NCBI GenBank assembly: GCA_027452145.1
Contig: DAIDHB010000343.1
Location: 1-41,698 of the forward strand
Reading direction: 5' to 3'
Length of the DNA stretch: 41,698 nt
Source: Planctomycetales bacterium
Lineage (GTDB): Bacteria > Planctomycetota > Planctomycetia > Isosphaerales > Isosphaeraceae
The number at the start of each line of letters is the position of its first letter. Within the stretch, counting starts at the first letter, position 1. The notes below the pieces were generated by a model that was not told where the DNA came from, ran no database searches, and saw only the letters and a program-made list of their open reading frames with translations. The translations under genes and the position numbers were made by a program. Below, piece after piece: positions 18,627 through 29,000 of the stretch.

Positions 18627-20951
18627 TCAGCCCCGACCGGCGGCCGGGGCCGGCGTGACCTCGGTGAACAGCGAGGCGCCCGCTGCGGTCGCCTCGGTCG
18701 ACGGTCGGTCGGCCGCGGCCGCAGCCGGCCCTGATCGTGTCCGCAGGGCGATCTTCAATGTCAGCCAGACCAGCGGGGCCGAGCCCGCCATGAAGACCAG
18801 GTCGCCCGGCATCCGCGCCCAGGAGAGCCACGGGTAGTTGCGGAACCATTCCGTGCGCGCGTGCCAGTAGCCGTTGGTCACCACGTCGCCGAGCTGCAAG
18901 ACGCCGAGCGGGAACAGGTGGCCGAGGATCATCAGCATCAGCCCGATGTTGGTCGCCCAGAACGAGAACCGCACCAGCCCCTCGCTCCAGTCCTCGGGCC
19001 GCGCGAGGTAGCGGGCGCAGAAGACCAGTAGCGCCAGCGCGAGCATCCCGTAGACACCCATGAACGCCGCGTGGCCGTGGTTGGAGGTCAGCAGGGTGCC
19101 GATCTCGAAGTAGCTGACCACCGGCAGGTTGATGAGGAAGCCGAAGACCCCCGCCCCGAAAAAGTTCCAGAACCCGACCGAGGCGAGGAACAGCACGGCC
19201 CAGCGGTGCGGGAAGGCCGAGGCCTCGCCCACCTGCTGGCGGTTGCCGAGCTGGAGGAACGACCAGGCCTCGACGGTGAGCAGCGTCAGCGGGATGACCT
19301 CGGCCGCCGAGAAGAAGGCGCCCAGCGACATCTCGACCGCCGGGCCGCCGCTGAAATAGCAGTGATGCAGCGTCCCCACGACGCCGCCGACCGAGTAGAG
19401 CAAAATGTCGAAGTAGATCAGCCGGGTGGCGAACCGCTCGGAGACGATCCCCATCAGGACGAAGATCAGCGCCACCAGCATCGTCGTGAAGAGCTCGAGG
19501 AAGTCTTCCACCCAGAGATGTACCACCCAGAACCGCCAGAAGTCGCCGATGGCGAACGTGCTCTGGGTGTGCGTGAGCAGGCCCACGGCGTAGAAGGCGG
19601 GGATGGACAGGGCGCTGTAGAGGAACAGCCAGGGGAGATTGCCGCGGCTCTCGATCCCCAGGCGAGGCCGGAGCCCACGATAGATGATGGCCAGCCAGAG
19701 CACCATGCCGACGATGAGCAGGTACATCCAGAATCGCCCCAGATCGAGATATTCCCAACCCTGCGCGCCGAGGAAGGATCGCTGGCCGCGGGGCAGGAGG
19801 CCGTGGTAGCTGAGGTACTCGCCGCCCAGGCTGCCGAAGACGACGACGGCCAGGGCGGCGAGGAGCGCCGTCGCGAGCAGGCCCTGTCCCTTCGGCTCGC
19901 GGCCGGAGAGGAGCGGGGCGAGGAAGATCCCGGCCGCGAGGTAGGCCGTGGCCACGAAGAAGATGGCTAACTGGACATGCCAGGTTCGTGTCAGGTTATA
20001 GGGGAGCCATCGGGGCAGGTCGATCCCGAAGAATCCGCCTGCCTCGACCATGTAGTGCACGGTGGCCCCGCCGATGAGGTTCTGGAGCAGGAACAGCGCC
20101 GCCACGACGAGGAAGTACCAGGCCGTGACACGCTGGGCGGGCGTCAGCGGCACGTCGGCGGGCGGCACGAAGCGGATGCGACGCTCCTCGGACTCGTGCC
20201 AGCCGACGGCGTGGGAGTACCGGCCATAGAGGCCCAGCACGATGCCGATGCCGCCCAGCAGGGCGACCAGCGACAGGGCGCTCCACATGATGGCGTCGCC
20301 GGTCAGCGTGTTGCCGACGAGATCCTCGGGGGGCCAGTTGTTCGTGTACGAGTAGGGCAACCCGGGCCGGCGGGCGGCGGCCGTCCAGGCCGTCCAGGCG
20401 ATGAAGGCGGTGATCTTGCGGGTGTCCTCCGGGTCCGGGATCATCGCGGGCTTCAGCCCCGACCCGCTGACCTTCCGGCCGTAGACGAGCTCGCCGAAGT
20501 GGTCGTGGATCTCGCGGAACGCCGAGACCTGCCCGGCGGTCCAGACGAGTGTCCCCGTCTTCGGGTCGTAGCGATTCTCCTGGAGCTCCTTGCGGGCGCG
20601 CTGCCGGCCCGCATCGTCGCCGCCGTACTGGCCGGCCATGTGGACGGCCTCGCGGTGGAGGTAGTCGGCCGTGAAGTCCGGCCCGAGGTAGGCCCCATGG
20701 CCATAGACGGTGCCGAACTGCATCAGGCCGTAGGTCAGGAACAGCTCCTGGCCCTCGAGGATCTGCCCCTTCGTGAACAGCTCATTCCCCGCCTCATCCA
20801 CGACCCGATCGGGTACGGGCGCCGAGTCCTGATAGATCCGGACGGCGGAGAAGGTGAGGATGCCGAAGCCGAACACGAAGGTGAGGACGGCTCCCTGGAG
20901 CCACAGGGAAGACACCGTCATCGGGCGGCGAGGGGAGAGGCTCGTGCTCAC
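18627..20951 (-). CDS. norB: Quinol-dependent nitric oxide reductase (qNOR, NorZ/NorB type)
   Basis: The 774-residue protein has the heme-copper oxidase superfamily fold of qNOR: an N-terminal helix, a periplasmic domain with GTVYGHGAYLGPDFTADYLH (81-100), then about twelve helices. Expected metal-site residues are visible: TRTWHVQLA (His325), VVHLWVEDF (His478, Glu482), the TLHHCYFSGGP pair (His529/His530) and NHGHAAFMGVYG (His625/His627). There is no CxxCH in the N-terminal domain, which fits the quinol type rather than cytochrome-c-fed cNOR. It reduces 2 NO to N2O with quinol electrons. I kept the GTG at 20951; an in-frame ATG at 20921 is possible and neither has a strong ribosome site. 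The Cys4 membrane protein follows. A promoter and palindrome lie upstream. Confidence 0.94.
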   Translation of the reverse strand: MSTSLSPRRPMTVSSLWLQGAVLTFVFGFGILTFSAVRIYQDSAPVPDRVVDEAGNELFTKGQILEGQELFLTYGLMQFGTVYGHGAYLGPDFTADYLHREAVHMAGQYGGDDAGRQRARKELQENRYDPKTGTLVWTAGQVSAFREIHDHFGELVYGRKVSGSGLKPAMIPDPEDTRKITAFIAWTAWTAAARRPGLPYSYTNNWPPEDLVGNTLTGDAIMWSALSLVALLGGIGIVLGLYGRYSHAVGWHESEERRIRFVPPADVPLTPAQRVTAWYFLVVAALFLLQNLIGGATVHYMVEAGGFFGIDLPRWLPYNLTRTWHVQLAIFFVATAYLAAGIFLAPLLSGREPKGQGLLATALLAALAVVVFGSLGGEYLSYHGLLPRGQRSFLGAQGWEYLDLGRFWMYLLIVGMVLWLAIIYRGLRPRLGIESRGNLPWLFLYSALSIPAFYAVGLLTHTQSTFAIGDFWRFWVVHLWVEDFLELFTTMLVALIFVLMGIVSERFATRLIYFDILLYSVGGVVGTLHHCYFSGGPAVEMSLGAFFSAAEVIPLTLLTVEAWSFLQLGNRQQVGEASAFPHRWAVLFLASVGFWNFFGAGVFGFLINLPVVSYFEIGTLLTSNHGHAAFMGVYGMLALALLVFCARYLARPEDWSEGLVRFSFWATNIGLMLMILGHLFPLGVLQLGDVVTNGYWHARTEWFRNYPWLSWARMPGDLVFMAGSAPLVWLTLKIALRTRSGPAAAAADRPSTEATAAGASLFTEVTPAPAAGRG

Positions 20952-21045
20952 GAGGATGGATCCCAGTTAGGTGGGCGTGACGGCCGTCGGCAACTTTTAC
21001 GGCCGATCCCGGAACTGCCGAGGTCCGCAGCGTCCCGAACATGAA

Positions 21046-21058
21046 GTGGTTGAACCAC
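21046..21058. promoter_or_regulatory. Perfect palindrome at the NO reductase start site, candidate operator
   Basis: GTGGTT-G-AACCAC is a perfect 13-bp inverted repeat with a one-base centre. It overlaps the start point predicted from the -10 box at 21064-21069. A protein bound here would block transcription, as expected of a repressor. The regulator is not in the window and the site does not match a consensus I know well. Confidence 0.5.
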
Positions 21059-21063
21059 GGATC

Positions 21064-21091
21064 AGGATAAGGGCCGTGTGGCCGGTGTCAA
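21064..21091 (-). promoter_or_regulatory. sigma70-type promoter of the NO reductase gene
   Basis: On the minus strand a consensus TTGACA (21091-21086) is followed after 16 bases by TATCCT (21069-21064), four of six -10 positions. The start would fall near 21057, giving a leader of about 105 bases before the GTG at 20951. Confidence 0.6.
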
Positions 21092-21486
21092 GGACCCTGA
21101 TCTCCCAGCCTGGAGAACTTGCCCCGACCTCCCGGTTGCCCGGGCGGGACCTGCAACGAACGGGCCAATCCGCCCGGGCCTCGAATCGGCGGTCGCGTGT
21201 TCGACCGCAAAAAATTTCGGGCATCCTGCGCGGAAATCGGCCGGGCCTGCGCATCACCGGATAGAGGCGATTTCGAGGCGGCGGGCGATGCGGACCCGGG
21301 CCCGGGAGCTTCGGTCGCGACGACGAACACCGACATCCCTCGTTGTTGATTCGACACCAGACGCCTTTCTCGCGACGCCGGCCGATCCTCGGCGGGGCAG
21401 GGGGCATCGTCCGTACCGAACCGCGCTCGCCGGCGCGAGCTCGATCCACGAGAGTGACCACCGTACGCGAGCCACGGAGCGACACC

Positions 21487-24400
21487 ATGATCCAGCGCGG
21501 CCCGGAGTATGCGAAGCGGACCAGGAGGACTCGCAAGGCGGCGCGGCGGGCGAAGCCCGCGGTGACACTCCTGGAGGGTCGCGCGCTCCTCTCCACCTTC
21601 ACCGTCACCAGCACGGCCGACGACGGCAGCACCGGCACGCTCCGCTGGGCGATCGGACAGGCCAACGCCGGCAGCCAGGCCGACTCCATCGCGTTCTCCA
21701 GCCTTTTCAATTCACCCCAGACCATCACCCTGACCGGCGGCGCCCTGGCGCTGACCGGCTCGGCGGCGACCACGATCACCGGGCCGGGGGCCGACCTCCT
21801 GACCGTCAGCGGCGGAGGGACCAGCGGCGTCTTCGTGATCTCGGGCGCGTCCGCGACGATCTCGGACATGACGATCACCGGCGGCTCGGCGGCCGTCGGC
21901 GCGGGCGTGCGCAACGACGGCGGCACGCTGGCGCTCGCCGATGTCACCGTGCGCGGCAACGACGCGACGGATCGAGGCGGCGGCGTCGCCACCCGGTTCG
22001 GCGGCTCCACGACCCTGCTCGACAGCACGGTCAGCGGCAACACGGCCGTCAACGGGGGCGGTGGCCTGATCGCGCAGAGCGCCACCCTGTCGGTGACGAA
22101 CGCGACCATTACCGGCAACGCCGTGTCGTCGTCCTCGGGCGTGGGCGGCGGAATTGAATCGGACAGCGCCACGACGACGCTGGTCAACGACACGATCACG
22201 GCCAATACGGCCAGCACGGCCGGCGGGCTGGCGGCCCCGGGCGTCCCGGCGAACGCGACCAACACGATCGTCGCCGGGAACACCGGCGGAGACACCTCGG
22301 GCATCATCAACGGCGGGAACAACGTGATCGGCGGCGACCCGAAGCTCGGCGCGCTCGGCGACTACGGCGGGCCGACCCTCACCATGCCGCCGCTGCCGGG
22401 CAGCCCCGCGATCGGCGCCGGCACATCGACCGGGGCCCCGACGACCGACCAGCGCGGCCAGCCGCGCGGCACCTCGATCGACGCCGGCGCCTTCGCGTCG
22501 CAGCTCGTCATCCCGGTGAACACCCCGATCGACGGCGTCGGCTCGGCGCCGGGGCAGATGAGCCTGCGGCAGGCCGTCAACCTGGCCAATGTCCTGACGT
22601 CGGAGGACGCGATCGTCTTCTCGTCGGCGTTCCACGCATCGGCCCAGACGATCACCCTGACCGGCGGCCCGATCGTGCTGACCGACAGGGCGACGACCAC
22701 CATCGTGGGGCCGGGCGCGAGCCTGCTGACGCTCAGCGGCAACAAGGCGGGCCGCGTGATCGAGCTGAACGGCGGCGGGGCGGCCATCCAGGGCCTGACG
22801 ATCACCGACGGCGTGGCCGCGCAGGGCGGCGGCGTGTGGAGCAACGGCGGCACCCTCGTGCTGACCGATTCGGTGATCACCGGGAACCAGGCCACCGCGG
22901 GCAACGGCGGCGGCCTGCTGGCGAGCAACGGCACCACCACGCTCAACAACGTCACGTTCAGCGGCAACCTCGCCGCGGGTTCGGGCTCGGGCAGCGGCGG
23001 CACCGGCGGGTTCGGCGGCGCCCTGGCCACGAGCGGCACCGCGACGATGACCGGCTGCACCCTCACCGGCAACAAGGGTGTCTACGGCGGCGGCGCGATG
23101 AACCTCGGCGGCAGCATGACCCTGGACAACTGCACGGTCAGCAATAACGTGGCGACCGGCCCCGTCGGCGATCCCTATGGCGGCGGACTGGGCGGGGGCA
23201 TCGACTCCGCCACCGGCACGCTGGCCATGAGCGGCTGCACCATCACCGGCAATCGCTCGCTCGGCGTCACCAGCGGCGGCAACAACGGCCTCGGCGGCGG
23301 TGTCTATGCCGGGAGCTACGGGGCCGCCCCCACGACGAACGCCACGAATTGCACGATCACCGGCAACAGCGCGGTCAACGGCGGCGGCGGCATGGACCTG
23401 ATGGGGGGCTCGGCGAAGCTGGTGAACTGCACGATCACGGGCAACTCGGGCACGGGGCAGGTGGGGGCGACCGACCTGACGATGCTCGACGGCATCAGCG
23501 CCACGGTGATTAACACGATCGTCGGTGGGATCTCCGGCAACTACGGCGGGTCCAGCAACCTGATCGGCGGCGCCCCCGGGCTAACTGCCCTGGGCTATTT
23601 CGGCGGGCCGACGATGACGATGGCCCCGCTGCCGGGCAGTCCGGCGATCGGCAAGGGGACCACGGCCGGCGCCCCGGCGACCGACCAGCGCGGCCTGCCG
23701 CGATCCGGCAGCGTGGATATCGGCGCCTACCAGACCCAGCCCGGCCTGGTCGTCAACACGACGGTCGACGGCAATCTCACCAGTCCGGGCCAGTTGGACC
23801 TCCGCCAGGCGATCAACCTGGCCAACTCCTTGCCGTCGGACGACACCATCACCTTCTCCAGCCTGTTCAACACTCCGCAGACGATCGCGCTGACCGGCGG
23901 GCAACTGGTGATCGACGACAGGGCCGACACGACGGTCACCGGGACCGGGGCGAACATGCTGTCGATCAGCGGCGGCGGGACCTCGCGGGTGTTCGCGGTC
24001 TACGGCGGCACGGCGACGTTCTCGAACCTGACGATCAGCGGCGGCCGGGCCAACTACGGCGGCGGCCTGCGCAACATCGGCGGCACGGTCGCGCTGAACG
24101 ACTGCACGATCAGCGGCAACAACGCCTTCGGCCAGGGCCAGGGCGCCACCCAGAGCGGCGGCGGCGGCCTGTATCTCAAGGGAGGTACGCTCACGCTGAC
24201 CGGCTGCACCGTCGCGGGCAACTCGTCCTACAGCGACGGCGGTGGCGTGGCCGTCTACGAGGGTACCGCCACGCTGATCGGCTGCACGATCAGCGGCAAC
24301 GACGTCACGGGCGGCGGCGGCGGCGGCGTGTTCAACGCTCACGGCACGGAGGGGCTGACCAACTGCACCATCAGCGGCAATCGAGCGATCTCCCTCGGCG

Positions 24401-25710
24401 GAGGACTTTACTGCATATCAATCTATGGATTATCGCTCACCAACTGCACCGTCACCGGCAACTTCGGCAAGTACGGAGGCGGCATCTACTCGGGAGGCAG
24501 CCAGGCCGCGGTGGCGAACACGATCATTGCCGGCAATTCCGCCAGCGGCGGCGGCAATGACGTCACGGGCAGCGGCGGCATCGGCGGCAGCCACAACCTG
24601 ATCGGCGGCAACCCGTTGCTGGCCCCGCTGGGCAATTACGGCGGGCCGACGCCGACCATGCCGCTCCTCCCGGGCAGCCCGGCGATCGGCGCCGGCACCG
24701 CCACGGGAGCCCCGACGGTCGACCAGCGCGGCGAGTCGCGGTCCGGGCACGTCGACATCGGCGCCTTCCAGAGCCAGGGCTTCACCCTCACTCCCGCACC
24801 CGGCAGCAATGCCCAGTCGACCCCGGTCGGCTCGGCGTTCGCCAACCCGCTGACCGTGATCGTGACGGCGAACAACCCGGTCGAGCCCGTGGATGGCGGC
24901 GTTGTCTCCTACGCCGTCACGCCGGTCGGGGGCGCCGCCGCCACGCTCTCGGCCGTCTCGGCCACCATCACGAACGGCCGGGCGAGCGTGACGGCCACGG
25001 CCAACGGCACGCCCGGGACATACATCGTCACCGCGTCCGCAACAGGGGCCGCCTCGACCGGCCTGGCCCTGATCAACACCGAGAAGCCCAGCCTGACGGT
25101 GACGACCACCAGGGACGCGGTGAACGCCGTCGACGGCCTGACGAGCCTGCGCGAGGCGATCGCCTACGCGAACAGCCACCCCGGGCCCGACACGATCATC
25201 CTCGGGCCGGGACTGCTCGGGCCCGGCAAGCACGTCATCCGCCTCACCGGCGGCCCGCTGATCCTGAACGACCCGGCGACCACCACGATCATCGGTCCCG
25301 GCGCGAAGCGGGTGACGATCCGCGGCGACGGACATGGCTCGGTATTCCAGGTCGAGGGGGGCTCGCTGGTGCTCGAGGGGCTGACGATCAGCGGCGGCCG
25401 GGCGGCTCGCGGCGGCGGCGTCCTGAACCAGGGCGGCCGGCTGGTGCTGGACCACGTCGTGCTCCGCGGCAACCATGCCCGCCTCGGCGGCGGGGTGTAC
25501 AGCGACGGCCGAACGATCCTGAATCACGTGAGGCTCGGCGGCAACACGGCTCGCGTCGGCGCCGGCATGTTCACCGCTCGCAAGGCAATCCTCGATCGGA
25601 CGGGGGCATCGGGGCGTTCAGCCGCCCCGGCCGCGGAGATCCTCTCCGACAACGTCAACGGCATCGGAGCTGTCCCGATGAAGGGCGGCTCGGCGCAGTT
25701 CAGAGTCTGA
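21487..25710 (+). CDS. Secreted right-handed beta-helix protein with four modules
   Basis: The 1407-residue protein starts at the ATG at 21487, with GGAG upstream. The basic N-terminus leads to VTLLEGRALLSTFTVTSTAD, the planctomycete 'LExRxLL' start. Four beta-helix modules follow, opening at 'TSTADDGSTGTLRWAI', 'NTPIDGVGSAPGQMSLRQAV', 'NTTVDGNLTSPGQLDLRQAI' and 'TTTRDAVNAVDGLTSLREAI'. Three end in the anchor-Q pattern 'LPGSPAIG.GT..GAP..DQRG...DIGA'. One Ig-like segment (FTLTPAPGSNAQSTPVGSAF) sits before the last module. The rungs repeat 'TLTNCTISGN.A..GGG' with an Asn ladder. It is expected outside the cell as a surface or matrix protein; no catalytic site is visible. It is a paralogue of the gene at 1-3728 but lacks the YDG repeats in the visible part. 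Confidence 0.93.
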   Translation: MIQRGPEYAKRTRRTRKAARRAKPAVTLLEGRALLSTFTVTSTADDGSTGTLRWAIGQANAGSQADSIAFSSLFNSPQTITLTGGALALTGSAATTITGPGADLLTVSGGGTSGVFVISGASATISDMTITGGSAAVGAGVRNDGGTLALADVTVRGNDATDRGGGVATRFGGSTTLLDSTVSGNTAVNGGGGLIAQSATLSVTNATITGNAVSSSSGVGGGIESDSATTTLVNDTITANTASTAGGLAAPGVPANATNTIVAGNTGGDTSGIINGGNNVIGGDPKLGALGDYGGPTLTMPPLPGSPAIGAGTSTGAPTTDQRGQPRGTSIDAGAFASQLVIPVNTPIDGVGSAPGQMSLRQAVNLANVLTSEDAIVFSSAFHASAQTITLTGGPIVLTDRATTTIVGPGASLLTLSGNKAGRVIELNGGGAAIQGLTITDGVAAQGGGVWSNGGTLVLTDSVITGNQATAGNGGGLLASNGTTTLNNVTFSGNLAAGSGSGSGGTGGFGGALATSGTATMTGCTLTGNKGVYGGGAMNLGGSMTLDNCTVSNNVATGPVGDPYGGGLGGGIDSATGTLAMSGCTITGNRSLGVTSGGNNGLGGGVYAGSYGAAPTTNATNCTITGNSAVNGGGGMDLMGGSAKLVNCTITGNSGTGQVGATDLTMLDGISATVINTIVGGISGNYGGSSNLIGGAPGLTALGYFGGPTMTMAPLPGSPAIGKGTTAGAPATDQRGLPRSGSVDIGAYQTQPGLVVNTTVDGNLTSPGQLDLRQAINLANSLPSDDTITFSSLFNTPQTIALTGGQLVIDDRADTTVTGTGANMLSISGGGTSRVFAVYGGTATFSNLTISGGRANYGGGLRNIGGTVALNDCTISGNNAFGQGQGATQSGGGGLYLKGGTLTLTGCTVAGNSSYSDGGGVAVYEGTATLIGCTISGNDVTGGGGGGVFNAHGTEGLTNCTISGNRAISLGGGLYCISIYGLSLTNCTVTGNFGKYGGGIYSGGSQAAVANTIIAGNSASGGGNDVTGSGGIGGSHNLIGGNPLLAPLGNYGGPTPTMPLLPGSPAIGAGTATGAPTVDQRGESRSGHVDIGAFQSQGFTLTPAPGSNAQSTPVGSAFANPLTVIVTANNPVEPVDGGVVSYAVTPVGGAAATLSAVSATITNGRASVTATANGTPGTYIVTASATGAASTGLALINTEKPSLTVTTTRDAVNAVDGLTSLREAIAYANSHPGPDTIILGPGLLGPGKHVIRLTGGPLILNDPATTTIIGPGAKRVTIRGDGHGSVFQVEGGSLVLEGLTISGGRAARGGGVLNQGGRLVLDHVVLRGNHARLGGGVYSDGRTILNHVRLGGNTARVGAGMFTARKAILDRTGASGRSAAPAAEILSDNVNGIGAVPMKGGSAQFRV

Positions 25711-25757
25711 GTGAGAAGCGTTCCGCGAACGAATCGAGGGTCACCCTGCTCGACCGG

Positions 25758-25910
25758 CCCCTCATCCGCCCTTCGGGCACCTTCTCCCCGCGGGTCGCGG
25801 GGAGAAGGGGACGGCCTCGACTGTCGCCGGGGTTGGCCCGCGCGGCACGACGAGAGAGCGGTCGCGGTCGCCCTCGCCCCGCGACGCGGGGAAAGGGATG
25901 GGGTGAGGGG
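25758..25910. repeat. Two REP-like hairpin elements
   Basis: The first element starts CCCCTCATCCGCCCTTCGGG and forms a perfect 13-bp stem with a GGT loop (25780-25792 and 25796-25808). The second has a CCCCGCG-A-CGCGGGG stem (25877-25891) followed by AAAGGGATGGGGTGAGGGG. The flanks CCCCTCATCC and GGATG-type ends are roughly complementary. Such paired motifs are dispersed intergenic repeats in many bacteria. Here they lie between the ends of two convergent genes and could also act as a terminator for both. Confidence 0.75.
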
Positions 25911-26000
25911 CCCGACTGGGCGCGAGCGGACCGTTTGCGAGTCGGTTCCGAGGCTGAAGACAATGCACACGGCGCCTGGCGTCGCCCGTTCGCCGGAGTC

Positions 26001-29000
26001 TCATCGATGGCCGGACGGCCCCAGGATCATCGCCTCGGCCTCGCGGCGGAGGAGGCCATATTCGACGCGGTCCGCCCAGGAGGGTGGGCGGTCCATCGCT
26101 CCGTCGCCGTCGGTCCGACGGGTCGCCTCGTCGAAGGTCCGCGCCGCCTCGGCCGCCCGGCCGAGGCGGTGCTGGGCCATCGCGAGGAACAGCCGGTCCC
26201 GGACGGCCCGGTTCCCCTGCTTCGCCGCGATCGCCTGCTCGAGGCGAGCGAGCGCCTCCGGGAAACGGCCCGCCCGGTAGAGGACCGCGCCCAGGGTGCA
26301 GACGAAGTCGGGCCGTTCGCTCGGCGAACCCTGTTTCACCGCGCGCTCGGCCAGCTCGACCACCGGAGCGAGGTCATCCGTCGCGCCCGGCGCGAGCGTG
26401 CAGATCCTGGCGACGAAATCCGCCTCCTCGGGAGCATCGGCCCGGGGAGCCTGTTCCAGGAGGTCGACGCACATCGCGCGGTAGCCGCCCTCGGGTCCCG
26501 CTTCCAACGCGACCAGAGCGCCCCGGATCCAGGCCGGCGGCGCGACCGGCTCTTGCCGCCGGGCCCTGTCATAAAGTACGGCGGCCTGCCCCCAGTCTGC
26601 CAGCGCGGCGTGCTCGTCGGCGAGGGCGATCAGGGCCCCGCCCTCAGCCCCGAGCCCGGCCACTTTCACGAGGCTGGCGACCTGGTCCTCGCGCCGGCCG
26701 AGCCGGCCGAGGATTCGGGCCCGGATCGCGTACAGCTCGGCGTCCCTCGGCGCCGCGGCCAGGCAACGGTCGAGATACCAGAGCGCCGTCCGCCACTGCG
26801 CGGCTCGCTCGCAATCGGCGATCCGCTGGCGATACCAGGCGTCGACGAGGGCCCGAGAAGCCAGCTCCTCGGCACGGCGATAGTCGGCGTCCGCGGCGTC
26901 GAACCGGCCGGCCGCCGACCCGGCGCGGGCCCGCCGCGCGCGAAGGAGCCAGGGGTCGGGCCGGTCCCCGCCGCCGTCCGCCGCGGCCCGATCGTCGATC
27001 AGGCGATCCAGATGCCAGCGCGCGGCGAACCAGTCCCCATCCTGCTCGGCGTCGCGTGCCCGCGCGTCGTGGTAGGCCGACGGGCCGACCGGGGACGCGT
27101 ACGCGCCGTCGACGGTCCGCCCGGCGTCCTCCAGGCGGCCGGACCGTTCTTCCCAGTCGTCGGCGGCGAGCTTCTCGACATGACGGCCGGCATCCATCCG
27201 CATCCCGGTGAGGACCTGGAGCCGCAGCACCAGGCGATCGGGATCGCCCACCATCGGGACGGGCACGGGCCACGAGCGGGTGGTGCCGTCCACGGCCGTG
27301 GTGAGGAAGCCCCGGCCGTCGGGCGTGAAGCCCACGCCGGCGATCGGCGATCGCTGGACCATCGGCGGGCCGAGCGGCCGGGCGGTGGCGACGTCCCACA
27401 GCCGGGCCGACCCGTCGTTACACCCGACGCCGAGCAGGCCGCCGTCGGGGCTGAAGGCCAGCGCGGTGACGAGCGCGGCGTGGCCCAGCGTCGCGCCGGG
27501 CAGCGTGCGTCCCGTCGCGGCGTCGCGGATCTTCACCTCGGTCTCGAGCCGACCCGCCGTCGCCAGGCGGCGGCCGTCGGGGCTGAACGCGGCGCACGGG
27601 GCCCCCTGATGCGGCATCGGCGCGCCGAGCGGCCGGGCGGTGCGGGCGTCCCAGAGCCGGGCCGTGGCGTCATTGGACCGGGTCAAGAGCGCCCGGCCAT
27701 CGGGACGGAATTCGACGCCGACCACCCAGTTCGCGTGCGGCATCGGCTCGCCGATCGGGCGGCCGGTCTCCAGGTCCCACAGCCGCGCCCCGTTCATCGG
27801 CTCGACCGTGCCGGCGGCCAGCGTCTTGCCGTCCGGGCTGAAGGCCAGGCTGAAGGCGATCCCGGCCTGGGCGATCGGCGGGCGGGCGACCCGGCCCGTG
27901 GCGGCGTCCCAGAACCGGACGTCCTGGCCGTAATCGCCGGCGGCGAGGGTGCGGCCATCGGGGCTGAAGGCCAGGGCCGAGACCCAGCGATGTTGCCAGA
28001 TCGGCGGACCGAGCGGTCGGCCGTCGGCCGCGTCCCAGAGGCGGATGGAGCCCAGCTTGCTGTCGGTCAGCCCGGACGTCGGGTCGTGGCTCGCCGTCGC
28101 GACGGTGCGGCCGTCCGGGCTGAAGGCCACCATCCGCACCGGCCGGTCGTGGCGCAGCGGGACTCCGATCGGACTGCCGGTCGAGGTGTCCCAGAGCCGC
28201 GCGATCCGGCGGCCCTCGGTCACGACCACGGCCTTCCGGTCGGGGCTGAACGAGACGGCCTGGTTCAGGTAGTAGAACGGGAGCCAGGGTTCATCCTCCG
28301 GGCCGGGGTTGACCAGCCGCTTGCGTGCGTCGGGCCGGGCGAGCGGGCGCGACCGGGCCCCGGCGATGTCCCAGACCCGCGCCGTCGCGTCGTCGCCCCC
28401 GGTGACGACCGTCCGGCCGTCGGGGCTGATCGCGGCGGCCCGCATGAGGTCGGGCTGCCAGAGCGGCGTGCCGATGCGCTGGCCGGTCGAGGCCTCCCAC
28501 AGATAGGCCGAGTGGTCGCTCGAGCAGACGGTCAGGATCGCGGCACCGTCCGGCCTGTAAGAGACCTGGTGCAGCCCGAAGCGATGGCGCAGGCGAGGGC
28601 CGATCGGTCGCGTCGTGTCGCGATCCCAGAGCAGCACGGTCTCGTCCCAGCTCCCGGTCAGCACGGTCGTCCCCGCGGGATGGACCGCGACGCTCCTGAC
28701 GGCGTCCTGATGGGTGAACGGGCCGGCCAGCCTGGCGCGGGTGGCGATGTCCCAGAGGGATGCGGTCCCGTCGCCCGTCCCAAGGAGGACCGATCGGCCA
28801 TCCGGCGCGAACGCCACGCCGTGCACCGCCTGCCGGAATCGGAACGGCTCGCCGCGAGGCTCGCCAGTCGTCGCATCCCAGATCCGCGCGGTGCCGTCCC
28901 GGCTGCCGATGAGGATCGCCTCGCCGGCAGTATCCAGCGCCAGGCGGCAGGACGAGCCGCCCGAGGGCAGCACGCCGCCGAAGGGCTTCCCCGTCGTCGC

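Larger units (their letters stand above)
20952..21486. other. Divergent intergenic region between NO reductase and beta-helix genes
   Basis: These 535 bases hold the NO reductase promoter and palindrome near 21046-21091. The rest should include the promoter of the plus-strand beta-helix gene. Its frame is open back to 21343, but the upstream part lacks the family's N-terminal pattern. No gene is supported here. Confidence 0.5.

Noticed and set aside
22900..24500. Short regularly spaced repeats suggesting a CRISPR array
   Set aside because: They are coding repeats of beta-helix rungs in one open frame, with no conserved repeat/spacer structure and no cas genes.
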